A DNA stretch of 64,000 nt, from assembly GCA_943737045.1 (NCBI GenBank), contig CALSFV010000210.1, positions 1,551,001 through 1,615,000 on the forward strand, read 5' to 3'. How positions within the stretch are numbered: position 1 is the first letter of the stretch; every line of letters starts with the position of its first letter. Shown piece by piece: positions 34,632-45,256 of this stretch. The translations under genes were made by a program, and so were the position numbers. This DNA comes from Parapristionchus giblindavisi (Eukaryota; Nematoda; Chromadorea; Rhabditida; Diplogasteridae). The notes below the pieces were generated by a model. It searched no databases. It saw only the letters and a program-made list of their open reading frames with translations, and was not told where the DNA came from.

Positions 34632-34794
34632 ATTATTATTTACGCCTTTTATCATTAAGTACGGTCATCGTGCGTTCGAGTGCAAGTCGCTGGACACCCG
34701 TCGTTGCTACCACTGCCACAAGGTCGGCCATGTCGCCAAGGATTGCCACTTTAAAGATTGGGAAACGTCGACGGCCGCACACATCACACAATGA
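32338..34794 (+). CDS. P1: GYF remnant, coiled coil, acidic and Ser/Thr regions, three CCHC zinc knuckles
   Basis: The 3' end is well supported. Exon 34235-34319 and exon 34660-34794 (stop TGA) encode three CCHC knuckles, all C-x2-C-x4-H-x4-C: C-G-S-C-G-G-R-G-H, C-Y-N-C-N-M-Y-G-H (built across the intron) and C-Y-H-C-H-K-V-G-H. Upstream are a Ser/Thr exon (33938-34061), an acidic exon (about 33538-33711), a long coil exon (33211-33387) and coil exons near 33091-33157 and 32854-32936. The N-terminal exons (32338-32437 and 32475-32595) encode a weak GYF-like end and A-L-S-D-L-R-R-A-Q-P-L-S-T-C-P-F, matching the family C-P-F motif. An in-frame TAA follows three codons later (32593-32595), after which the same frame continues to 32752. 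So either the gene starts downstream (ATG near 32622) or this copy is damaged. CCHC knuckles usually bind single-stranded nucleic acid. Confidence 0.62.
33795..33909. mobile_element. MULE-like MITE, 5' part only, in P1 intron
   Basis: CATACATATCCATAGCCTCG and GAGGATTGACCCAC phrases match the family; the right half is missing. Confidence 0.6.
34070..34188. mobile_element. hAT-like MITE (CATAGGTCGAA..TTCGACCTATG) in P1 intron
   Basis: Exact 8-bp duplication AGTACAGT at 34062-34069 and 34189-34196. The left copy contains the splice donor of the preceding exon (AA|GTACAG). The core has about 32-bp repeats of the AACCTGACCGGATTTTGA type. Confidence 0.85.
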
Positions 34795-35307
34795 GTTACT
34801 GTACACCAATGTGTACGGCTGAAGACATTTGTCATTCGTCGTTCATGCACGCACACAGACACCTTTTCAGCGTTATGTGCCCCCACCCCCCAACTCCTGT
34901 TCATTCCCCCACCCTTGCACATTGGATATAAATATTTTTGAGATCGTTTTTTTGTTCGTTTGCTTTGCTAGTGATTTTGCGCTATGTTTATCTATTTTCG
35001 TTTTATTGCTTGAGTATGATATGCTAATAATATGATATGAGAGTGATAATATAGCCTATATAATTATTTTATTTCTTGCTAGTTTTTTCCCGTTTTAAAT
35101 GAATAAAATGATGTCGTTTGAGCTGTCGAGATGTGTCCACTGACGAATTGTCAACGTTTTCAATCGTTTCATATCGATTTTTAAAACGTTTTTTTTAAAA
35201 TTTAGGTTAAATCGATTTGTTTTCTTTATATTATTCATACTTCTGTCGTACGCCATATCGTAATATCAACAAAGTATAGCTTTAACGATCGATCTTCACT
35301 CGCGACA
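34795..35307. other. P1-P2 intergenic region
   Basis: AT-rich, with AATAAA at about 35102-35107 that could serve P1. No other feature seen. Confidence 0.45.
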
Positions 35308-38300
35308 ATGGAGAACGGTAGCAGCGAGGATATGCTACCGCTTTACTATCGATTGATCGGCGAAGAATCGTTCATGTGGGTAGTGCATGTGATAGTCGGC
35401 ACTACTTCAGAACACCAAAGCAGTCTGAAAAGGAGCGAAAATTAAAAATATACGTAAAGGAAAATGCCTTTTATACTTGACTTTTACTTTTATACTGCAC
35501 TTTTGGACTTGTACTGTGTTCTGAGGCCGTATGCATGAACGCCGGCAAACCGTTTGCCCGACAAACGTGACGTCACAACCGTAGGCGGAGCCTTTTGTCG
35601 AAAACCTCCGCCTACGCTTTTGACGTCACGTTTGTCGGGCAAACGGTTTGCCGGCGTTCATGCATGCGGCCACTGAAGTAGTGCGTCTACCGATTACTGA
35701 ACCTTTATTCTACTGTAACGATAGTTTCGTAATGGATTTTCAAAATGTGACCAGGTTTTCAACAAAAAATACCCAAAATACGACCAGGTTTTAAAAATCC
35801 TCAAATGCGGTTAGGCTTCATAGTTTGTGACGTACTTTCGATCTAGGTATACTGTAATTGTGGGATCACTGTACTTGCATTGCAATTAATGTGTTCTATT
35901 GAAGGAATATATTATTATTATTATTATTATTTATTAATTAATTAATTAAACTGAACATTGCAGCGGTCCGACCGCTGAGTCAGAGGTTCTCCAATTCTAC
36001 CGTGAATCGCAAATTCCATCCGGGACCCTCTTCAGACGCGGCCCAAACGGTCCCTGCAAGACGCTGGGTACGGTGGATGATCGATTATCGATTGATTTGC
36101 TATTTCATTCAGGCGAGCTCATCCGACAAAATGGCAGCGGTTGTCCGTTTGCCGATTTCTCCGACGCTGGAGATAGAAAAGACGATAGTGGACGAGGTTA
36201 TTGATTAGATTATTGATTGATTTGTTTATTTCTTGATAGAAGTAGCTGCCTAAACACCATAGGGCACATTATTAGCTAGCTTATTTATTTTAAAATTCAC
36301 ATTTAAAGTGCATGCATACTTATTCTTGTACATCCATTAATATTATTAATTTGATTGATCTCGTTTATAGGTTCACTCCGAGACGAGAATGACAATGTGA
36401 AGAGTAGTGATAGTAGTAGACTTACCGAGACCATCTTGGAAGCGTACCAATCAATCAATGATAGGTTCGTGATCTTTGATCTTTGATCTTTAGCAAATTT
36501 GTATCATTTAATATTACTGTTACAGGATGGTCGAGATTGAGCAACACTACATCAAGCAACAAAATCGTTTGGCAGGAGCCGAGGAAATGATGAATCGGTG
36601 AGAATTGATCTTTGATCTTTCTGATCTTGATCTTTGATCTTTTTAGAGTACGAGCGATGGAAATGCACCTGCATCAAATGCATGAGAGGCTGAAGCAGGT
36701 TGATGCATATGGCATATGTCCCGAATGAAATTGTCGATTTAATTTGTATATTTGAGGTAGAAATGAACGTATCAAGACTTCACGATTTTATCTGGTTCGG
36801 CAAGAATTCGCCCATGATTGCTCCACTCATGGTAGGGAACGCAATGCGAGGAGTAATAAATAAATAAATTTTTTTTAAAATTTACTCCGAGCAAAATATA
36901 AGGCAAATTTAATGGCTACTATGGTTCTATCGATAATTTTAAATTTGAAATACGATGATAATAGATAATATATATCATAATAATATATTATATTTTTATT
37001 AGATATATTTGAAATATTGACTGACACATTCAGAGGACACTTCCGGCAATGTCTACAGTGCACGATGCAGAAGTAGGCGAATTGCGTGACGAGACGAAGC
37101 GAGTGCACTCGAATCTCGAACGGACTCAGGCATTGTACGGTAGTTTCCCCCGCCATTACGGTAATCTTCGTTTATCGATCGACCCACCACTTTCAGTATG
37201 AATGAATCGATGACGGTCGTGTCACAGTTGATGATGAAGGAGGCAGAGTTGAAGAAGTGGATACAGGTTACTGTAATTGACTCACTGGGATACTGTTACT
37301 ATATTCACTCATAATTACTGTAGTGTGGTTTGGTGACCACGCGAGTTGCTACAGTATTTTTAAACGTTCCACCGCTTATTGTGTATGGTGGTAAATTCAA
37401 TAAATGGCTTTCTGGAACAGTAGCTTTGAGGTTTCAAGAGATCGTGTATATTCAAATATGCTAATCGTTACGAAACGCTAAAAACACTTTATTCTTAGTC
37501 AATTTATAGTGTAACGCCATAGTGCATGCGCAATTTGATATGTGCAATTAACAAATAATCAAATTTAATTATGTATCGCTCTAGATGCTCGATGAACGGC
37601 ACGCACAGGTGCTCGGAATATTGAGTAGCGAGGAGAAGGCAAAGAAAGTGAATGAAGTAGTGAAGACATTGAACGAATCATTGGAGGAAAATCTTGCGAA
37701 GCTTCCAGAGATTACGGTTACGGTAATATAGAATACGGCAGCAATATCGATTGATTTTATTTCATTAAAGGATCTACTCGCGTCCCTTTGCGAAGAGACT
37801 ATGGTGGAGAGCGCCACTCCGAGAATGATGGCTAATCCTTCTTCTTCATCTTCATCGGCATCCCCTCCCAGGACTATTGTAAGATATTATCATGATTAGT
37901 GTTATTATGATTATTGATTGATTATTTACGACTATTGTAAGATATTATCATCATTAGTATTATTATGATTATTGATTGATTATTTACGACTATTGTAAGA
38001 TATTATCATGATTAGTATTATTATGATTATTGATTGATTATTTAATAATTATTGATTTATTTTGTGCAGAGCTGGCGTCATTCAAACCCCGTGATGCACG
38101 AGAAGATGATGGGTCTTCTGTTGGGCAGAGAACGCCCCAAATTTGCCGGAGATGAGATTGGTAAGCGGACAGACATGGTCTATGGTTATCCCACGGCCAA
38201 AAAATGCGGGTGGGTACACAAAAAATGGGGGAAATTAATTTTTTTTTTAAACTCCGTTATTCAGTTGACAGTTAGACTATTTATCGTACAGTAAGAACGA

Positions 38301-39902
38301 GAACTGATTTTAATAATATGCGATTTCGGTCAATACTGCACTATATCACATGCATAGTATCTCAATCTGATCGGGCACCGACAGAGAAAAACATGAAACT
38401 CAAGAAATTTAGTAATTATTGCGTTTAATAGGATTTCCAGCGCGTTATCCCATGGTACCTTCGGTGCGATAACGCTCTGGCAAATGTGTTTGACGCGTTC
38501 GTTTTACATTTCCATGTGGAAAATTGGAATCTTTGTCGGTACGCGGCGAGAAATGACGCAAAAAATAATTTTTATATGGTAAGGCCAAGGAAATAGAAAA
38601 AATAAATTCAGTACGATAATCATGCCTGAAAATGCACTCCTCCAAACAATACTTTCCCAGTATAATTTTCTTATTTCTTATTGTCCACTGTGTTTTCTGT
38701 GGGTACGCGACTCTCTAAACGAAAAATCTTTTTTTTAAAATCAATTCATATTTCAGTTCTTGTTAACGTTAAATTCCGACACATCGTACTACTATCACTT
38801 CTCTGAACTCTTAAAGATCGTACTCTTCTCATATTCGTATTCCTTTATTCAATTTGTTACCATACTCTTTTCTTCAAATTTTTTTGACATGATTGATTAA
38901 TTAATATTTTTTTCAAGTCAACATTTTTCGGAATTTTGCGGGTGGGTCTACCCCATGGGATAACCATGGGCCATGTCTGTAAGCGCATGCTGTATCCTGG
39001 TGTGCATTTGGTTACGGTATATGTGGATACGGTATATCTTCAGCTTCGGAGTCATTAGTGAGGCAACTCTCGCGTGCTGCCGCGAGCATCTCTGGAAGAT
39101 TCGCGCAGCAGATCACGAAGGATCTGGGATTCCCGGTAGGTTACGGTAGTCTACATATTTGTGGTTACGGTAGTCTACATATTTGTGGTTACGGTAGCGA
39201 ATAATGAGGACGTTGTCTCCGCAATTTTAGTGGGGCCAATAATTTGGTGGAACATTTTTGAGTGCCTAAAATTTGGCTACACGACAAGCCCCACTTTTAA
39301 GTTGGGGAAAATAAGTTGATTGTTGGCACTCAATTTGGTTCGACGTGGAACTGTTATTTTAGTCCCAAATTATTGGCCCAACTTTAGAGCAAATTTATGG
39401 CCAACGACCAAATTATTGGCCCCACTAACACTTGCGGAGGTGGTAACGGTATGATGAATTCGTAGCATACATTGCCATAGCCTCGCAGTGCGAGGATTGA
39501 CCCACTATATAAGGCCCATTTTGGGCCACTTGATAAAAAAATTAAGCTAAACATGACGATTTTTCTGTGAAAATAACGAAGAATTTTGTGAATCAACCCA
39601 CCCTTTTTCGAGAATTGACCCACTATATATAAAAATAAACGGCGAGGGCACCGAAAATGTATGAATTCGTAGGCCCTGACCTGCCCGCATTGCGTGGCCG
39701 CCATCACTACTGGACAATCGTTCCTCGCCCATGCCGTATCGAAGAAGCACTCTGTGAGTGGGGTATACTGTAGCGATATTTTGGAATATCGATCGATATT
39801 TCAAAAAAAGATGATTAACACGAATCTCAGAATCTGTGCAAGCTTCCGTTGTACAAATCGGATATGCAATTCTTTCTGGACATCGTGGGACGCCTGTCGT
39901 GA
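35308..39902 (+). CDS. P2: plus-strand GYF-coiled-coil-one-finger protein (about 405 aa)
   Basis: Exon 1, 35308-35375 (M-E-N-G-S-S-E-D; L-Y-Y-R), joins 35964-36067, which encodes G-P-T-A-E-S-E-V-L-Q-F-Y-R-E-S, then 36113-36196 (E-L-I-R-Q-N-G-S-G-C-P-F). These are the GYF and C-P-F modules with the same intron phases (2 and 1) as the minus genes. Coil exons are 36371-36462, 36527-36598, 36647-36701, about 37053-37137, 37197-37267 and 37585-37717, plus a Ser-rich exon about 37770-37878. The C-terminal module is 38070-38160 (M-H-E-K-M-M-G-L-L..F-A-G-D), 39043-39135, the finger exon 39673-39753 (C-P-H-C..F-L-A-H-A-V-S-K-K-H; C-x2-C-x12-H-x5-H) and a last exon ending TGA 39900-39902. No lesion is seen. 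Introns carry several transposons. Confidence 0.78.
35395..35695. mobile_element. TIR element (CGGCACTACTTCAGAACAC) with a nested MITE (35523-35676)
   Basis: GGCACTACTTCAGAACACC at the left and ACTGAAGTAGTGCG at the right are inverted ends. Inside is a GGCCGTATGCATGAACGCC MITE with very long arms containing GACGTCA. The same two-layer arrangement occurs at 58093-58370. Confidence 0.65.
37873..38045. repeat. 58-bp unit repeated three times, each with the intron donor
   Basis: The unit begins ACTATTGTAAGATATTATCA; the first copy starts at the real exon-intron junction (ACTATT|GTAAG) of P2. Copies differ by only a few bases. Confidence 0.85.
38170..38979. mobile_element. 810-bp hAT-like element in P2 intron
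   Basis: Starts CAGACATGGTCTATGG, ends CCATGTCTG. The flanks TAAGCGGA (38162-38169) and TAAGCGCA (38980-38987) match at 7 of 8 bases. It inserted one base inside the intron donor (G|GTAAGC), so the left duplication includes the donor. No transposase recognised. Confidence 0.75.
39466..39663. mobile_element. MULE-like MITE abutting the finger exon of P2
   Basis: 9-bp duplication AATTCGTAG (39457-39465 and 39664-39672). The duplicated bases include the 3' splice site of the next exon, so two identical acceptors now exist about 207 bp apart. Confidence 0.88.
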
Positions 39903-40654
39903 TCTACCGTCGATCGATCGATTAGTCGATATTTTTGATGCTGTCAATTTTCCCTTTGCTGTACTGATTGAATCGTGAATCTACTTACGATGTGTAATTT
40001 GTATTTGTAAAAAAACATTCACTTTATTCGTTTACAAATTTTGTTTCTTGCATTTCATTTTTGTTGTTGAATCTTGTGTTGTGCCTTTTGCTCACTCTTC
40101 TTCTGTTGTGCCAGTACTGGTTAAGCGTTCATCGTGTATATCATGGATATCTGACCTCAGTGGCCGTATGCAATAATAGTTTTCCGGGTTAATGTGACGT
40201 CATTTGCGTAGGCGGAGGCGTTTTCCAAATATCCTCCGCCTACGCTGATGACGTCACATTTTCCTGGAATACGGTTCTTGCATGCGGCCACAATACAACA
40301 TTGGTCGTGAACGCCTGGCTAACGTAATAAAAGTTGTTGATGTCATTATCGCAGTTTATGTGGTGGATGAAGTGAGTTTGATAATCTCGTAATATTTCTA
40401 ACGGATGCTGTTGTTACAATGTCAAAAGGGTACAAGCGTGCTTTAGTTTCGAGGGGTTTCGGAACAGTTTAGTAGAGGTATCCATGAACGGTGGCAAACC
40501 GTTTATCGACAAACTTGACGTCACAATCGTAGGCGGAGGTTTTTGTCAAAAATCTCCTTCCTGCGCATGGGAAGCTATGTTTTGTCGGCAAAAGGTTTGC
40601 CAACGCTCATGAATACGGGTTTAGAATCGGTGAGAATTGATCTTTGATCTTTAG
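39903..40654. other. P2-P3 intergenic with two GGCCGTATGCA-family MITEs
   Basis: MITE copies at about 40160-40292 and 40478-40617, each with long arms around GACGTCA and CTCCGCCTACG-type phrases. No gene recognised. Confidence 0.6.
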
Positions 40655-41302
40655 ATGTCGGAGATGGGTGATACGGTGAGCCCGGGAGGGGAAAACGAAC
40701 CGTCGAAGGAGGATACGGTAGCTGAGGACGGCGCGACTCCGATCGATAATACGGTATTGTCGAGCTATTGATTTCATATTTGATCCTTACCACCTCAGAA
40801 GTCGAATGCGGAGGAGGAGCAGGGCACTGCGGAGGAAAGAGCTCAAAAGAGAGCTGTCGATGAGGGTACCGCATCAGGTTAGTGTGTCTACGAATTATCG
40901 ATCAATAGTGCAGAAATATCGATCAATTAAATTAATGATATTAATAGATGTGCAAGAATAGGTACGCGCATGCACTTTAAATGTAAATTTTAAAATAGAT
41001 AAGTTTGCTAATAAATCAATACCGTCATTTTAATGTCTTAAAATTCACAAATAATAACAATTTTCTTAAAAGATGCGACTGCGAAGAAGAAGAAGAGGAA
41101 GGAGAAGGTCGTAATCGAGAAGGAGCAAGAGATGGACTTCGCCCCCACCATGTGAGTATTAGAATTATCGAATTTAACAATATCGATTTTTAAAGTACCA
41201 TCAAAGAGGAATCGATCAGTGGAGATGAGAGGACGAATGTTACGAATGGAGAAGAGAATGAAAATGTTACGAATGGAAGTCGTGATCACGAAATGACCAA
41301 GG

Positions 41303-41333
<31 letters not shown>

Positions 41334-41339
41334 TTCTTA

Positions 41340-41423
<84 letters not shown>

Positions 41424-44400
41424 TTCTTGTTCATTTTGATGTTCATGATGTCCCTTTTTGCAGGTGCAGCGACTCGCCCACCGATTGAATAGGGTAACGT
41501 ACTCTAATTATTTTTTTTAAACTTAATTTATAATTCTTATAATAATAATAATAGTTTTATCATTGCTAACAGAGCGATTACTTATGTGACAAATGCATAG
41601 AAAGATCGAAAACGTGAAATCAAATACGAAAAATCAATTTTAAAAAATCAATTTCAGATAAGATTAGCGCAGACGAAGCGTCTGTTGAGGAATGCTTTGA
41701 GCAAACTGAGGAAGGTAGTTGCTTTTTTTGTTGAATTTACCGATTGATTTTTTTCAATTTATCGATTGATTTGTGGTTATGATCTCAATTTAAGAATCCA
41801 ACATTGTCTTCGGAGATTGAAGAGTGCAGACAAGAGCTGGAAAAGGCGAAGGTCAGTACTATTATCGATCTATTGATTGATTGCTTGCTTGTGGTGTCGA
41901 TAATATGTTTAGGAGGAGCTAATCGATAAAGATGATGAATTGATGGAAGCAAATGAGAAGAATGCACAAATGAAACAGTTGTATGGTTATTGATTTATTA
42001 CTAGGTTGACTATTGATTGATTTGTCTGAGACCTTCGGTTTATTGATTTATTAATGGTTTCTATGCTTTTCAAGTGAAACATGCGAAGGCTTTAATGATA
42101 TTTACATTAATAAATTATTAATCTTTTTAATAAATGAATTTTAATTTAATAGTGTTAATATTTCACTCCTACAGAATGGAGGATCTGAAGAGCAAGCTCG
42201 GCTATGTTCAGAAGGAAGTCGTTGAGGACAGTTTGGCCTTGTAAGTTTCTAAATACATTTATTTTAAAACGCGCTCTCTGTAAGGGCGGCAGGGGGAGGG
42301 CACAAAGTTTCAAAATCATCCTAGATCGTTCATATTTGGTGGTTAGAGTCCCTAGGGGTGGGATACACTTCAGCCAAAAAATGTACCCGAAATATCGATT
42401 TTTGATCTACCAAAAGTGAAAATTTCAAATTGATTTTTTCGAGTCGTGTCATATACCATTCGAAAGAGCGTAGAAAGCTATGTAAAACTGACAAGTTTTA
42501 AAAGATTTGATCGAACACTTTTCGAGAAAATCCAATTTTATGAAATATGGCCAGATTTTTTTTCCTTTCGTTAAATAGCAGACCACGTTCCCCTCATTTC
42601 CTGTCTCGGCGCAGTTGATATCTTATGTAAAAAAAGGATGGGCTATCCGAATATCATACTCATTTTAACCATCTCCATGACGGAACATGACATATTGGCA
42701 AAAAACTAGCTCATTTTTAGCGTTACAATCTTCGACGCAGGTTCCGCCTCGGGCGAAAATTTTTGCAAACTTTTTTTAGTTCCATTTTGGCTTACAATCG
42801 TCTTTTTTTCGTTCCTTGGACTTTTTAAATGTTCTTCTGATCGAGCAACATCTAAAATATAATGTTCTGAAAGAGTAAGTTGCTTTTTGTAAACATTTTT
42901 ATCAATGGATACATTTGGGACATCAAGCAAATTCGTCGTCATCATTTCTATCATCTTCATCAAGAGAATTAACATCGGTAAGTTCTCCATCCATCAATTC
43001 AATAGTTTCTTCCATGTTGAAAAATTCATTCATGTTGTTTCTGATGGAAGTGACCATAGTTCGAAAAGTATGTTACAAAGCACCAAGCCTGACCGCATTT
43101 TGAGCCAAAATTTCCCAAAAAAATCGTAAAACCTGACCGCATTTTGAGCCAAATTTTCAAAAAAATCGAAAAACCTGACCGCATTTTGAGCCAAATTTTC
43201 ACAAAAATCGAAAAACCTGACCGCATTTTGAAAACCGATAACCTAGCTATTCGACCTATGGAAGTGACCATAAGGACATCATCAGATACCAACGCCTCAT
43301 CATCAATAGCATCAACGCCGTTCGTATCCAACTCGATCAACAATTTCCTTCATTCTGTATCGAAATTTAGTTCATCATTATCTTCATCGATTGTAGATCA
43401 TTTCGCTCTAATTTCATTTTGCCTTCTCGTTTTTTGTACCAAACGATCTTACTTTCACTTTCATTTGTGTGATCTCCTTTAGAAAATAAGTTCTCGTACC
43501 AGCAAAACAAAAATGGATAGAAATCATGGTTTATCATTATTGAAAACCATTTATATGTCCAAGGAACGAAAAAAGACGATTAGAAGCCAAAATGGAACTA
43601 AAAAAAGTTTGCAAAAAATATCGCCCGAGGAGGGATTCGAACCTGCGTCGAGGACTGTAACGCTAAAAATGAGCTAGTTTTTTGCCAATATGTCATGTTC
43701 CGTCATGGAGATGGTTAAAATGAGTATGATATTCGGATAGCCCATCCATTTTTACATAAGATATCAAATGCCCAGAGACAAGAAATGATGGGAAAGTAGT
43801 CTGCTATTTAACGAAAGGAAAGAAATCTTGCCTTTTTTCGGATATTCGGATTTTTCTCAAAAACCATTTAACCAAATCTTTTGAAACTTGTCAGTTTTAC
43901 ATAACTTTCAACGCTCTTTCGAAATGATATATGACACGATTGGAAAAAATCATTTTGAATTTTTCACTTTTTGTACATCAAAAATTTTGGCTGAAGTGTA
44001 TCCCACTCCTAGGGACTCTAACCACCAAATATGAACGATCTAGGATGATTTTGAAACGTTGTGCTCTCTAAATGCATTTATTTAAAGTCAGTTTGAAAAA
44101 AATTAAATTTAGACTGAAGTTGCGAACCGAAAATGGACGATTGGTAGAGGAGAAGAAGTTATTGGATCTAGAGAGGCAGAAAAATGAGCATATGGTAAGT
44201 GGGTTGAGTTTATCGATTGATTTTTTTGGAAATTTATCGACTGATTATGATCTCAATTTAAGAATGCAAAGTTGTCTTCGGAGCTTAAAGAGTGCAGGCA
44301 TCAGCTAGAAAAGACGAAGGTCAGCCCTATTATCGATCGATTGATTGATTGCTTGTGGTATCTAATCGATAATAAATTTAGGGCGAGCTCGGCTATGTTC

Positions 44401-45223
44401 AGAAGGAAGTGGTGGAGGCCAGTTTGGACTTGTGAGTTTGTAAATACATTTATTTTAAGTCAGTTTGAAATAAAAATTCAGAGAGAATTTGCGATCCAAG
44501 AATGAACGATTGGTAGAGGAGAATTCGTCGACCAAGAAGTTACTGGATCTGGAGAGGCAGAAAAATGAGCATATGGTAAGTGGGGGTACGGTAGAGACTA
44601 CGGTACATCTAATGAGATTACTGTAGATGCGCTTGCCGGCTCAGGGCGGACGCCAGCCTGCGCCATCTCCAACTGTTATTGATGTTAGTAGCGACGAGGG
44701 ATCGAGATCGCCTTCCCCAGTAGATGGAGTAGATGATCAGGTTCGAGCAGTGTTTTAATGTTATGGCTCTTAGAGTTATTGATTACTTATTGCATAGTAT
44801 GTTACAAAGTGCCAAGCCTGACCGCATTTTGAGCCAACTGCCTAAAATTGACAAACCTGGCCGTATTTTACAATCCGATAACCTAGCTATTCGACCTTAT
44901 TGTGAGGATATTGATTTATTTGTTATGGTTATTGATTTATTTGTTATGATTATTGATTGGTAATGCGCAGAACTGGCGTCATCCTGACCCTGCTATGCAC
45001 GATATGATGATTGCTGTGCTACTGGGCAGAGTTCGACCACGGTTCGCTGGAGATGAGCCTGGTGAGAGGATACTGTAGATTGCATTATTGATCGGGTCGA
45101 GGGCATCATGAATGTTGTTTAATAATAGTAATAATGATAATAATGTTGTTTAAGTTTCGAGCTAAAATATTTTTTACTGATTGATTGATTGATTAATTAA
45201 TTAACTAATTGATGGATTGATTG

Positions 45224-45256
<33 letters not shown>

